Shown here piece by piece: positions 33,839-45,924 of a stretch of DNA of 64,000 bases. Each line of letters starts with the position of its first letter. Position 1 is the first letter of the stretch. A program made the translations under genes and the position numbers. Below the pieces are notes generated by a model. That model was given only the letters and a program-made list of their open reading frames with translations. It was not told the DNA's origin and did not search any database. The stretch covers positions 1,116,001 through 1,180,000 of the forward strand of contig NC_035792.1 in assembly GCF_001653235.2 (NCBI RefSeq), written 5' to 3'. The DNA is from Pochonia chlamydosporia 170 (lineage: Eukaryota; Ascomycota; Sordariomycetes; Hypocreales; Clavicipitaceae).

Positions 33839-35006
33839 ATGCCGGTGCGTGCTCACGCTATTTCACTCAGGGTACCTTCAACTTTCGCCTCTTTTGTTTT
33901 ACTAACATCAAATAAAGATTGGAGATTTGTTAGCCCAAATCAGCGGCGGCGACAAGTCAGCCGCTGCGGCAGCCGCAGTACTCAAAAGGACAAACTCGAT
34001 TCCAAGTAAACGCAAACCTGACGACGATCTACGCGGCGATGCCTTGAAAACCCCTCGTCGAACGACACCACCTGGGGTGACTGGGCAAGCACCACGGCCA
34101 GGTACCAATAAGTCAACTCCTCTTCAGCGACCATATACCGGCAGCTCCCGACCTGGCAACACACCTGCCAGCAATGTGAGTTCCACACCGAAAACATCGA
34201 AACCAGGACTCGCAAGTCGACCTGCTCCGGCGCCTGCCCCTGCACCACCAAAAGCGCCGCCAAAGAAGGGATCATTTGCCGAGATTTTGGCTCGTGGACA
34301 AAGGGCCCAAGCCGCGATGGGCCAAGTCGGCAAAATCCAACACAAGAAGGTCGAGAAAGGCACTATAAAGAAGACCCGAGACGAACCACCAGCTGTAGCG
34401 CCGTCGAAATCACGAAATCCAGTCGCATACACGGGAACATCAAAACCTGGCCAGCGGAACGGCATAAACGGACACAGGCCGCCAATGAAGAACTCGAAAG
34501 ATCCCCGTGGAGGTGCTGGTGCCCGACCACCCGCAGGTCGTGGCAAAGTAGCCGCTTCCACGGCAGCAGCAGCAGAGGAAGAGGCAGCCAAGAAGATTAA
34601 AAAGGCAGCACAAGCCACGACAGGTTACACAGGAACGGCGAGACCGAAGCCAGGAAACCCAGTCCGGAAGGACGCACCTCGCGGTGGAGCGTTGCTCAAC
34701 GCCCCTCGGCACAGCACATCCAAGAACTCCCGCTACGAGGACGATTACGACGAAGAGCTGGACGATTTCATCGAGTATGACGACGAGGAAGACGAAGGCG
34801 GTCGCGGTCCCCGGTACGACTACGATTCAGAAGGATCTTCGGACATGGAAGCCGGACTGGATGAACTTGATCAAGAAGAGCGCCGGGCTGAGTTTATTGG
34901 CCGCAGGGAAGATCAAGAGGAAGAACGCATAGAGAAGAGTCTCAAGGCCGCCAAGGAAGATCGCAAGCGCAAGGCGTTCGAAGCGTTACGCGCAAGGAGA
35001 CGTTAG
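33839..35006 (+). CDS. SPT2: SPT2 chromatin protein, 364 aa
   Basis: The coding part of exon 1 is only six bases (33839-33844, Met-Pro). A 73-base intron with an ACTAAC branch point follows, then exon 2, 33918-35006. Splicing gives MPIGDLLAQISGG, the usual start of fungal SPT2. The middle is Pro/Lys/Ala-rich and disordered, with repeated 'YTGT..P' units (GYTGTARPKPGNP). The C-terminus has the acidic EDDYDEELDDFIEYDDEED and then the SPT2 domain: EERRAEFIGRREDQEEERIE and KEDRKRKAFEALRARRR. SPT2 binds histones H3/H4 and DNA and acts in transcription-coupled nucleosome recycling in the nucleus. Confidence 0.93.
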
Positions 35007-35696
35007 GCTTTGCTCCATGCAATGAGCACTTATTTTTCTTCATGACGTTAATGTCGTTTCTTTACCTATTTTCAGGACGAGGAAGTGTGCAGATTGGCAG
35101 TGGCAGGAACCGGCGTTTCAGAAGGTCCTTTATAATGTGCTTGGAGAGATATAGTCATTAGCGATGGAGTTTTGTATTGCTTTCATTCATTCGTCAACAC
35201 TTTAGGCGTCATTCTTTCGTAGCTAGCATTGATGAGGTTTTGCCATCACAGCGTGGTTCAGATAGTAGAATGACAAATTTTGGACATCCCGAAACATGTT
35301 TCACCCTGAATGCTTTGGTGGGAGATCACAAGCTTAGGAAATAAGTCTCGTCTAGTAACAAAAATCAAACAAGAATATATCTCTGCATTATACCGTTGAC
35401 AATTTATACAACGGCCAAGCAATCGATTCCATTACCAACATGTCTCAATATTGGAATCGGATTCGATCGCTTTATAGATATTTAACCAAGTCCATCGCAA
35501 GGGAACGCTCCACAGGTGCCGAGACATAGTCTTGTCATATCCATTCACATAAATAGACACTGGATTGAAGCCCCAAGTAACAAAATGCCTGGGCTGTCCA
35601 CGTACACAGTCCACAAAACCTCGAACGTGGAGCTCACTGGAGAATACAAAACAAACAAGTTATATTAACACATTTTGTTGACCAAAAATTACAACA
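35007..35696. other. intergenic between convergent genes
   Basis: 3' regions of SPT2 and of the CCCH protein gene; AT-rich, no gene seen. Confidence 0.5.
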
Positions 35697-37633
35697 TCAA
35701 GGCAGATCATCAGTCTTCGACTTATCGCCATTCGCACTACCATAAGGCTGCAACAACCACCCCTCGTAATGCTTCACCCCTGAGTCGCTGGCACTATCAG
35801 CACTAGGGATACTCGAAGGCTGGGAATTACTCTGATGCGGCGTGTTGGATTCTTTCTTCACCGGTGGAGGTGGTAGAGACGGTGGAGCAGCAGGGAGAAG
35901 ACTTGACCGAGACGTCGCGGGCACTGGCGCCACATCCGCTTGGGTGTTGTCCTTGCTCTTCTCTGGTCCTGCACCTTTCTCCTCTTGTCCTTCTTGTTCG
36001 TCCGTCTCATTACCCGTAGACGTCATGATACCCTTCTGCCGTAGGTACTGGATGGACTGAAGAACTGTCAAGTCCTCTTGTTCCTTGTCATTCAGAATCA
36101 GCCGTTGCTGAATCGTTAAGCGGCCGTTGTTAGCTTCACGTTCCTTGATCGCTGCCTCCCTAACCTCAGGATCGTGAACGAAGCGGCACTTGCCCTTCTT
36201 CCCACATGTACCGCCAGTGGAATAATATTTGCAGTGGCGAGATACATCCGCTTTCTTGGCAGGAGGGGGTGGTGGTGCGGTCTGTACACGAGAAGACATG
36301 ACTTCTGGCTTCTCGTCGTCCGAGCCCTCAGATGGATCTCTCATTTCATCTCCTTCATCTCCCTGCTCTCGCTTTCGCTTGATGGAGAATTCGACCTTGC
36401 GAAGTTGCTTCCGTAGCTTGTCTGCCTGCTTTTCAAGCTCAGCAGTTTTGTCTTGGTCCTTTTTTGCCACTTCGACAGCCTTCTTTGCCTCCACACGAGC
36501 CTTTGTGGGATAATTCTTTCGTCTTTCTGCTAGGAATGACGCAACATCACTGATTCTGACGGTAAAGTTAGTACACGATCCTCGATTCGTCGGCACAGGT
36601 GCGTTTGGTTAACTCACTGAAGGGTTTCAGCACCAATCAAGTCGGTGAGTGCCTTCTCCTCGCCCTCGTCATCCTCAGATTCAGACTCCACCCCTGGAGT
36701 TAGGCCGAGAGTGTTCACCTTACGCTTCTTCTTCTTTCCAACTGAGGGTGGGTCTGCTTTGGGCTTGTTGTCGTTATTGTGTGGCTTGTTATTGCGATTT
36801 TTGTTATGGTGGTGATTGTTGTGGTGGCCACCACGGCCACGCACGGCATCTCTGTGCCCGCCACCTCGGCCGCCTCTTCTCTGGTGATGGCCAAAATATC
36901 CATCATGACGTGACGAAGATGGCGGAGGAGGAGGACCGGAATAGGGAAACGAAGCTGGGGGAAATTGGGGAGCACGGGGGTCATGAGGATACGGCTGGCC
37001 GTATGGCGCCGCTGCCGCAGGCGCGGGCTCATGGTCATATCCATGACGAACAGCTCCTCCTATATGTGACTTTGAACCGCCACGATCGGCATACCCTCCC
37101 CGACCGCGAGTATTTGAGTAGTGTGGAGGCTGCGGCGGACCTTGGGGAGTCCAATGTGGTGCATTTTGAGCTGGATGCCCCTGATATGGCTGGCCGTAAG
37201 GTTGTGTTGAACCATACGCCGGTGGTTGCGAGTGCTGAGCCGATGGCGGATAGGCTTGGGGACCATAGCCAGGGTGATAGTTGGAAGCAGAGAGCGGTGC
37301 AGGGGCGTGGGGATGTGTGCCATGGGGAGCATGAGCGCCATGATCTGAAGGCCAATGTGATGCTTGAGGCGGATAACCGCCTACAGGAGCATGCGACCCG
37401 GCGTACGAAGCTTGATGATGTGAGGGATATGGTTGGCCAGCATATTCGTACTGAGCCTGGGGAGGACCATGATGATCTCGAGAACGGGGATACTGGCCGC
37501 CGCGACCCCGAGAACCTTGAAATCCCCCACCTCCTCTGCTTTGTCCTTGATGGGGATATGAAGCGGCCGGATGCGAGTAGCCAGAACTTGGCGGCGGTGG
37601 AGGAGGCGGCGGACCATAGCCATAGCCAGACAT
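35697..37633 (-). CDS. NUFIP1-domain / CCCH zinc-finger protein, 624 aa
   Basis: Exons 36618-37633 and 35697-36555, 62-base intron. The first 300 residues are low complexity: a Pro run, then Gly/Tyr/Gln/His-rich segments with RGG boxes and an Asn/His/Lys tract, suiting RNA binding and condensation. The region across the intron (ETLQISDVASFLAERRKNYPT) is the NUFIP1/Rsa1 domain, known to bind Snu13/15.5K during box C/D snoRNP assembly with the R2TP complex. Then comes a coiled coil, and a single CCCH finger CKYYSTGGTCGKKGKCRFVH (C-x8-C-x5-C-x3-H). The tail is Ser/Pro-rich. A nuclear role in snoRNP assembly is inferred from the domain. Long open frames antisense to exon 1 come from its composition. 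Confidence 0.88.
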
Positions 37634-38331
37634 GGCGACTGAGAGAAGCAGCTGCTGCTTGCGGTGCAATAACGGAACACTTGTCCGTATATCAAATAAC
37701 TGAAGGGCCAAGCACAACTTTTGTGTCGTATGTATTCAAACAACCGCTTGGAGCAGACGAGGTGCGTGGAGATGACAGATCTCGAGACAAGAAATATGCA
37801 ACAGCAAAAACAGGTTACAACCCCAACAAGGACTCAGTGGACGAAAACCAAGAACGCAAGTACAGACTGGAGGAGGAGAAGCTGGAAAAATAGAAGGTGA
37901 GAAGAGAAAAAGCAACGGGAGGCAAGCAAACTCTTGACGGCGGTCAGGAGCTTCCCGTCGTTGACCTTTGCGTCGGAGTACAGACGGATGGACGGACAAG
38001 ACACGAGAAAAGGTGCCTGGCTGGAGATTGTTTCGGTGTTGGGGGCCAGTGAGTCTGCATGGTGGAGAAGGTGTCTGGACACAGAAGGCGGTGAAGGTAT
38101 TTGGTCGAGGTCGGACACGGCAGAATGCAGCTCCCAACTTTGCGATTTTTGACCTTCCGGCTCAAGCTCGAGTTGATTGGTTGAACGGAAGCGAGTTCAA
38201 CATCGAAACCAGGCGTTGGAACTCCTCAGATTTTGAAGTATTTTGATCGAATACAAGTGGTTTTACTACAAGGATTACCTGATTGGGCTTCTTTTCTCCC
38301 GTCGGGAGCACCAAAGAAGAGTCCATTCACC
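37634..38331. other. 700-base divergent promoter, NUFIP1-like / RPC8
   Basis: Between divergent starts. The minus strand is open for 134 codons (37736-38137) but without an ATG and with UTR-like composition. Confidence 0.5.
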
Positions 38332-39137
38332 ATGTTCATCCTAGTGAGCCACTGCCTTGTCTCTAGGCTCTGTCACTCAAGCAACACTAACAATCTCATC
38401 TGCAGACCAAAATCTCAGACTTGGTGCAAATTGCACCCGAAGACTTTTCAAAGCACAGTATAGTCGCTATTGAGGATAACATTAATGCCAAATATTCCAA
38501 CAAGGTATGCCTTCGTTTATCCCTGAACCGGCATCGTTTGCAAAAGTTAATCCTAGACCAGGTCATTCAAAAGATCGGACTATGCATATGCCTTTACGAC
38601 ATTCTCTGGTCCTCAGAAGGCCTAATAGGTCATGGAACAGGTCTAGTTAACGTAAATGGTATGAAGCCCGGAATCCGGTGTCGTTAATAGCTTGAGCTGA
38701 CGAAACAGTCGAATTTCGAATGGTGGTCTTCCGTCCATTCAAGGGTGAAGTCATGCTCGGCAGAATACGTAGTTCAACTCCGGCAGGCATCAACTTGAGG
38801 ACGGATTTCTTTGACGATATCTTCATTCCCTTTGAGGAATTGCCACAGGGTGCAGAATAGTATGTGCTTCGGTGCGGCTGGGTCCATGAGATGGTTTTGC
38901 TAACAGGCTGGCAGTAACCACAGTGAGCAGCTCTGGATCTGGAACATTGAAGGAGACCGGCTGTTTTACGATAACCACGAAATGGTCCGGTTTCAGGTCA
39001 TTGATGAGGAGTGGCATGACCAGACACCAGCGGGACCAACGCAAGCGGAGGATGCGCCGGCCAAGACTCCATACAAGATCAAGGGCAGCATGGCTCGTGA
39101 GGGCTTGGGCGCATGTCTATGGTGGGACGGCGCTTAA
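38332..39137 (+). CDS. RNA polymerase III subunit RPC8 (Rpc25), 193 aa
   Basis: Five exons: 38332-38343 (12 bases, MFIL), 38406-38504, 38562-38658, 38709-38859, 38915-39137. All introns are 50-62 bases, and the total is in frame. The N-terminal domain (TKISDLVQIAPEDF, IEDNINAKYSNKVIQKIGLC, LIGHGTGLVNVNVEFRMVVF) is the RPB7-like tip. The second part (VMLGRIRSSTPAGINLRTDFFDDIFIPFEELP, HSEQLWIW) is the S1/OB domain that binds RNA. It pairs with RPC9 in the Pol III stalk, needed for initiation on tRNA genes. The C-terminus ends soon after GLGACLWWDGA, as in relatives. Confidence 0.95.
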
Positions 39138-39227
39138 CGCGTTCAAAGGAGGCATTATTAGGCATTAGTAGGCGCAGGAATGGGTGGCATTGGATCTTGT
39201 ACATTGTTTTGTCTATCTAGCATGAAT

Positions 39228-40175
39228 CTACGACTTGATACCCTGAAGAAGGCGCTCTTCAACGTCATCCAACACCGAGTAGTGCTCGATGACGGCCAAA
39301 TTCTCAGCCTCAGCCTTGAACTGCTTGTCGGGGTCCTGGCCAGGGCCACCCATGGGGTTCATTGGCATTTGCTGGGCGGCCATTTGTTGAGCCATCTGAC
39401 TGGCAGCTACTAGAATGTTAGGGCATTACAATGAAAATGGGGAATGAGAAACTCACCATTATCGCTTCCGAGGAGAAAGACGTAGACAAACTGCAGACCA
39501 AAGATGCAGAGGAAGTACCAACTGATACTCGACATCCAGCGGGGGTCCATATCCTTGGTCTGCACACCAGCCTGCAGCATGCTCTTGAACTTGATGGTGA
39601 TGGGGAATGGCAGTTTCACTGTCTCCGGTTAGCCCGCTGTAAAGTTATGGGTAATCCACCAAACATACTAATGACATAACCGCTGAAAAATGCATTAATC
39701 CAGCTCATGATAAGCGTATTCGGGATAATCATAGCCATATTGTTCTTCATCATGCCCATCATGCCATCCATCGCACCGGGATCGGTGAGCGGGTTCGCGG
39801 GTGGTTGGCCCTTGCGGTCCGGCTCCTTGAGGTATGCGCCAGACTCGTAGCCAGCGCAAAGAGTCTCGCGACGCTGCTCAAAGGACTTTTGCGAGAGAAC
39901 GTGGTAGTTGGAACGGAGGGTCACGCCATGAGCTAGAGCCCGTTGCTCCCGCATGCCCCTGGCGTCGAGCTTCTTGGGCGCCGTGGCCATGAGGACGGAG
40001 GCGTAGTGACGGAGAACACCAGTGAGAACCATCACGACGGTAATGGGGATCAGGATCCAGTAGCTGAGGCATGGTTAATATCACATTGCGGGCTTGACGG
40101 GTGAAGAGTCGCGAATTGTCGGACGTACAATAGCTGGGGATCCCGATGGAGGGTCTGCACGGGGAGTTGCGCCAT
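39228..40175 (-). CDS. EMC3: ER membrane protein complex subunit 3, 261 aa
   Basis: Four exons: 40129-40175, 39669-40063, 39457-39618, 39228-39409; introns of 65, 50 and 47 bases. EMC3 is an Oxa1/YidC-like insertase core of the EMC that inserts tail-anchored and multispanning proteins into the ER. The first membrane helix spans FYWILIPITVVMVLTGVLRHY across intron 1. Then come the cytosolic coiled coil with NYHVLSQKSFEQRRE, a Met-rich loop (MDGMMGMMKNN) and SWINAFFSGYVIMKLPFPIT. The third helix SWYFLCIFGLQFVYVFLLG is followed by a Met/Gln-rich and acidic tail. Length and helix order are normal. Confidence 0.95.
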
Positions 40176-40533
40176 CGTGAAGGGACTTGAATCGATGTCT
40201 AGCAGAAGCAAAAACAGAAGCCAGAAGCAATTGAACGATTCGGCGCGCTCGTCGGCTGTCGATTCGATGGAGGAGGTGATGGTCGGGATGGAAGCAACTT
40301 ACGCACAGGACAGCACCAAGCTCACCCCATCGTGGAGCTTGGTTGGTGCCGCCACCGCCTTCCCCATTTGGATCTGCACCACATCAAGAACACCTGGTAA
40401 GGACAGCTCTCCCTTCCAGCCCCACGGTTGACTTACATACACGGACCATTGCCATCTGAAGGACACTTCGCCTTGCCATTCTTTCATTGACCTCTAAGCA
40501 AGCAGCCAGCAATTTGCCAATTCAACCGCAGTC

Positions 40534-41305
40534 ATGGCTACAGAAAAGATTAGTGTGTACAATCTCGCAGGTAAGTCTCCTCTAGTCACAGTTAATCTCT
40601 TGGCGGCGACATAAGGTGGCTAACAACCGAAGATCTCAAAAACACCTCCGATGATGCGCTCCCCAACTACCTCAACTCCCTCAAATTCAAGCAATCTCAC
40701 TTCCTAACCGACGTGCGACTGGCCCTCGGATACGGCGCATTCCTCATCGCAGCCGCCTGTTTCGGATGGGACTACAAATTCGGCTTCGAAAACACGAAAT
40801 ACTACACTGCCGGAGCAGTCGCCATATACGCCCTGCTCAATGGCTTCCTTACCTTTTGGATGTCGATGGTAGAAAAGGGAACTGTCTACCAAGGAAAGGC
40901 TCCTTCAGGGGAACAGGTACCTCGTGATCACTTCTTTGCCATCCTGCGCAACACTAACAAGCGTAGATTACAATCCGCACAAATACCAAGAAGAACGACC
41001 CGACGTACTACGTAACCGTCATAGTCGAGGGCAAAACCGGCGAACCTCAATCCATTGAGGTCTCAAAATCCTTTGCGTCATGGTTTGACGAGACGGGCCG
41101 CTTTGTTCCCAAGCCGTTTCAGGAATTCCTGGCTACGTCTGTGCCGGCTATCGGCAAGCAGGACCCCAAGAAGGTCAAGTCTGCGTCGCAAGATGTGTAT
41201 GGTGCGAACCCGGACGTTTTAGATGCCATGTTGGCGGGGGCTGGGGAGGGTAATTCTACGGGTGCTGATGCTGCTGAGAAGAAGGGCAAGCGGAGAAAGG
41301 CTTAA
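40534..41305 (+). CDS. SPC2: signal peptidase complex subunit 2, 219 aa
   Basis: Exons 40534-40570, 40633-40916, 40967-41305; introns of 62 and 50 bases. SPC2 (SPC25) is a non-catalytic ER membrane subunit that links signal peptidase to the Sec61 translocon. Two membrane helices form a hairpin (RLALGYGAFLIAAACFGWDY and YYTAGAVAIYALLNGFLTFW) with both ends in the cytosol. The C-terminal domain (ASWFDETGRFVPKPFQEFL) matches the family, and the tail is Lys-rich (KKGKRRKA). Its start lies about 360 bases from that of the divergent EMC3 gene, so they may share a promoter. Confidence 0.93.
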
Positions 41306-41567
41306 CTGTGAGGTTGACGTGTTGAGTTGGAGATGTGACTGGGAGAGGTTGAGAAGTTGACGTAGCTGGCGTTGGAGCTTGTGGGCAGTCAAAAGAGCAT
41401 GTCTAGGGATATTTGGATGTTTAAAAGCGTGTAATTCCGTTATATGTAACCTGATAGTAAAATCATCACCAAGTCCATCTATATGTCACTAAGCGAACCC
41501 TCAATCGATCTCTAATGCACCTCGAATCACTATTCAAAATCCCACCAAACTCCCTTCATGCAAGAAT

Positions 41568-44500
41568 CTATTTCACATCCGCCCATGCACCACGAGCCAA
41601 CCTAGCTGTGCTTCTCAACTCACGCACCCGATGTCCACACGCAGTCGACAAATCGCGCTGAACTTGTGGTTCATACGCCAGTAGATATCGAGGCTCAAAC
41701 ATTCGCGGTAGGCCACCCACGATTTCCAATGCTATCTTACCACAACCGGCCTGCACCTCCAACGTCGCAACTACGGCTCCATATTCTGCAGGCAACCAAT
41801 CAGGCCTACTTGAAGATTGGCCCCTGTTTGTGAAGAAACCCGTACATATCTTGACCAAACTACGGATGTGGTCTTGCGCTTGTTCTGACGCCTCCACAAG
41901 AATGTTCTTAATAACTTGCAGAGCTGCCATGCCGTCTGATCCGGTCCCAAGATTCTGCGCAATAGCGATGGCGATGCGTAGAATCTTATCTGCGTCCTGT
42001 TCGTAGATTGAAAAGTTTAGGTGTTTCACCATTAGTAACACTGCCAAGCTGTAGTTGGTCTTGATTACCGGATCAGTGATGCTGGCGTCATTGCCTAGTG
42101 CGACTTCTAGCATTGGTTTGATGAGCTCGACGTAGACTTTCTGCAACCAAAGGAGTCTGACCACGGCATAATTTTCCTTCGTGAGATATCTTTGAGGGGC
42201 AACGATGATCTCAAGCCCTCGGGCGAGTTGGTATCCGAATCGGGCATCGTTGGGGACGGTACGCAAGACCTGGATCAGCGGTTGGACTTTGCTACCACTA
42301 TATCGCCTTAAGAGCCCGCCAATCAAGGAGAAAATGGAGAAGCTAGTTTCCAAGTTTGCCACTGAGAAGTCGTCGCTGCTGCTTGACTTGATCTTTTGGA
42401 GAGAATCTTGCAAACTAGCCTCCACGTTTGTCATGATGGGGTCGAGAGTCTCGATATTGTGCTTGTTCGCGAGGACGGAAAGGATAGATCTCTTTACGGG
42501 CCTTGAGGTGATGTCGGTAACGGAGTCACCAGGAGCTGTACCTTCTGCCAAAATTTGCTGCGCTACGCCAGATTCGTACTGTAGATTCATGTTAGCTGTT
42601 GTAAGATCATTGACGCACTTGTACTCACAAGTCTGGCTATTCTGGTCGGTCTGACGGCCTCCAATACTCCGAGTGACAGCACGCTCAAATCCCCGCGTGT
42701 GAGCCAACTCCAAGATGAGGATTCGGATAGCTTGATCTCTTCTTCTCGGAACAGATTCAAGGCGTACTTCTCGACCTCCAGTGACGCCTGTTGAGATTCA
42801 CTGAGCTCGTGAACAATGAAGCCAGCAAGTTCCGACAACAGGTAAAGATACCTGCGTTCATGTTGGGGTTCTGAGTTCTTGAAGTCGTCACTTAACGCAA
42901 GGTAGCTTCCTGTTTCAGCTGTTTTGGTCGTCCGTCTATATAGCGAGCCGGTAATATGCAGGCCAATCAGTAAAGCGTCGCTTCGAGCTTCACTGACAGA
43001 ACTTAGACTAGGCCGACTAGATGATGAGTCGGCCTCGCTTGAAACATTCTCAGAGGACAGCTGTGGATATTTGACAGTGATGGTGTCCAGAGATAATAAT
43101 CCGTCCACTGCACCAGCCTTTGCGTCCCGTTCCAAGCAGGCGTCGTTGAAATATCGCACAGCTGAGTGGATTCCCGCAATCAAGGCACACCATAATCTTG
43201 GGCTAGCTGCTTGATCAATGGCTGCCAAAAGTTCCAGCTCTATAGCCATCATTGTTTGGATATATTGTGCCAGAGACTGGGTCAAATTTTCCGAGAGCGT
43301 GGAGCAACCAACATATGCCAACAGGGGACCAAGTGATTGGATGGTGTCTAGAGAATCGTGGGTGAAATCGGTGACAGAGTGTCGAAGAATAGAGGAGCCT
43401 TTGGAAATCAACGACTGAAATCCTTCTGGATATGCCTGGATGATTCGTTGTAGTGCCTTTGTTGATTCGTTCACTAAATCATCAGCACCCATTCTCCTGG
43501 CCCTTTCATTCCAGTGTATTGTAGTTATGTCAAATAGCGTCTCACAGCTCTCAGAGCATGTTGATGCAGGAAGCAGCAACTTCGCATCTGAGATGCTGGG
43601 TGCCAAGGATTGTACTTCCTTTTGTCCTGCAAGGGCCCCAACACCTTGGGCCGCCTCTGTCGAGAGTTTGAAGTCTTCGTCTGATGCATCAGATTTCTTC
43701 GACAGTTCCAAAGGGCTTTTGTAGACATCAGAATACAGAGTCTTGAAGACACCATCCACCGCCGCAAAGTCGTTCCTCTCTTGTTCCGACATCTCCACAC
43801 CTGTGAGGAGCAATCTAGTTTCCAAAACGATTCGCAAAATTTTGAGAAGATCTTGGCTATGAGTTGGCGACTTAGGGTGGCGCAAGTTCTCCTTGATGTG
43901 CGTGATTATCGGCGCAACCATAAGAACAAAGGTGCTAGGATTGGCACTGAGTACACTAACAAGCAATCGACCGGCTGCGGTGGTATACATGGGCGTTGCC
44001 AAATCAGCCACACAATCTCTAGTGACTGTCAATGTGTAGTCTCGCAGGTCGTCTCCGGTCAATCGCGTAGCCAGAGTCTTCAGGACCTCGAGCGTCGCCC
44101 AAATCGTATCCTCGATTTCCCCATTCCTAACTTCATATTTCAGGCTGGTCCATATTCTATTTGTGTAAGGTATAATTGCTTCTTTTGAATCTCGATATTC
44201 TTCTAGACACGCTCTTATTGTTCGCAAGACATCAACCTGCAATATTTGTAAGCACGAGAACAGTTGCTTTGGGCCACTTCAGTCTTACCTTTACATTGAC
44301 CGTAACGCCGTCTCCTTGGTCCAGTTTGCCAATTAAAAAGGGCAGGGCCAGGTAGGCGAGGCTGTCGCTTGACGAAAAGCACTTCCGGAGCTGTAACTTT
44401 AGTTCCTCTGGCGTCACACCACTCTGTGCAGTGCGAGGCAACGTGATAGGAAAGTATGCCTTGAATGCCCCGTACACCTCTTCCAAGGTTTCTTTTGATG

Positions 44501-45331
44501 ACGAAAACCTCGACAAAAAGAGCCTCAGGACGTCAAACCAAATTATTAAGCAATCTGGATCCCTCTCGATCTGGCATAGGTGCAGAAGCTCCTTCATAAA
44601 TGCTGCATCATCGCCATCACGCTGTTTCAAGGATATGGCAACTTCTTTGTTGGAAATCAGAGACCTCAGTAGCTCATAAACGGCGAGCCGCGTCTTCGAT
44701 AGCTGTCTGGGGAAATCGTCCTTCAGCGCGCAGACCTTTTGAATTATATCCTTGCCGCTGTTTGGGTGGAACGACTTCATCGTAATGATTCGTGACAATG
44801 CGGTTGCTGAAGGAAGGATGCCGGCTTTATGGTCGACATCAAACATGGCTCCGAAGAAGGTGACTAAAAGATTGACTGTGCAGTGTCAGAAATCAAGTCA
44901 CAGTTCATGCTATTGGGGCCTATACACACCTTGGCTAGGTTTGAGGACATCGGGGTTGAGGTAAGACAACGTCATGGACAAGAACTCCAAAGCTACTTCA
45001 AGTTAATACGGGGTGGCACATCGGATTCCATGGTGAGAGACAAACCTTTTGATCTCGCAGACCAGTCTGGTGTGTCAGCAGCATCCCGCATCAAGTCATC
45101 ATCGTTGTTGCCGGGCATCCAGGGTTGGACGGACTCGACCCATCGCGCAACTGGATTTGAAGTTGGGGCAGATGCTTCGATCTCTGCGGATAGTTAGATC
45201 TCGCCGCACGCCACTATGTCCGATGTTAAACGGAGAAACGTACCCTTGGCAGCTTTCTGGGCGATGCTAACTGATTTCGTCTTATTGTCCTCGAGAACGA
45301 AGTCGAGGGCGAGCTGCCGGAAATCAGCCAT
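41568..45331 (-). CDS. MMS19: MMS19 (Met18), cytosolic iron-sulfur assembly targeting factor, 1165 aa
   Basis: Six exons: 45244-45331, 45046-45183, 44930-44995, 44289-44875, 42629-44236, 41568-42578; all introns are 50-60 bases. The protein is a HEAT-repeat superhelix. The N-terminal MMS19 domain contains VALEFLSMTLSYLNPDVLKPSQ, FFGAMFDVDHKAGILPSATALS and IIQKVCALKDDFPRQLSKTRLAVYELL. The C-terminal MMS19 domain (from about residue 830) holds LIQVLRTVPNDARFGYQLARGLEIIV and LNFSIYEQDADKILR. With CIAO1 and CIAO2B it delivers Fe-S clusters to DNA polymerases, XPD and other helicases. Exons 1-3 are short and easily missed by automatic prediction. No interruption seen. Confidence 0.92.
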
Positions 45332-45924
45332 GCTTTCGAACGTGCGACCGTCGCACGAATTTCTGCTCTGGCTCTATGAAGCGACACACGGTGGCTGGCA
45401 ATACAACTGTATGCTCAAAAGTAGGTTTGTGTTCAAGTTATACGGCGGCCGGTCGAGCAATCGGGGACCGTGATCCGAAGTCTCGAGGGCGACAAATCGC
45501 GAGATGGAGGGGCAATCGACGACAGAGAGCAACCCAAACAACGCGGGCGGACAACTGAAGCTAAGCAAAGCGAAGCGGAAGACCTGAGGCAATACCTGTC
45601 AGATGTTCAATGGAAGTCGAAGCTTGAGATCGTAGCCAACAGAAGCCCGCCTATTACCAACCAGGTTTTGAAAGTTCGACGACATGGAGCTTGACCGACG
45701 TCGGGATGGCTTCTGATGGTGGGGTCAACTTTTTGTGTGGAAGTCGACAAGCGTCTGGTGAGAAATCAATTCGGCCCCACCCACTTTTTCTAGAGCTGCA
45801 GGGATCTCGTTGTCGATGTCATGACGGAATTTGTGTTCCATGCTTGCATTTCTCCTGCATCAACTCCATCAATTTGCGCCACGACAGCATCAAACTTTGG
45901 TCGCGGACGCTCCCAGCTTTCATA
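45332..45924. other. divergent promoter, MMS19 / ATP11
   Basis: About 590 bases between divergent starts; no coding signal or clear TATA box noticed. Confidence 0.5.

Noticed and set aside
36649..37893. 414-codon open frame on the plus strand
   Set aside because: Antisense to the Gly/Pro/Gln/His-rich exon 1 of the NUFIP1-like gene; low-complexity codons remove stops on the opposite strand.
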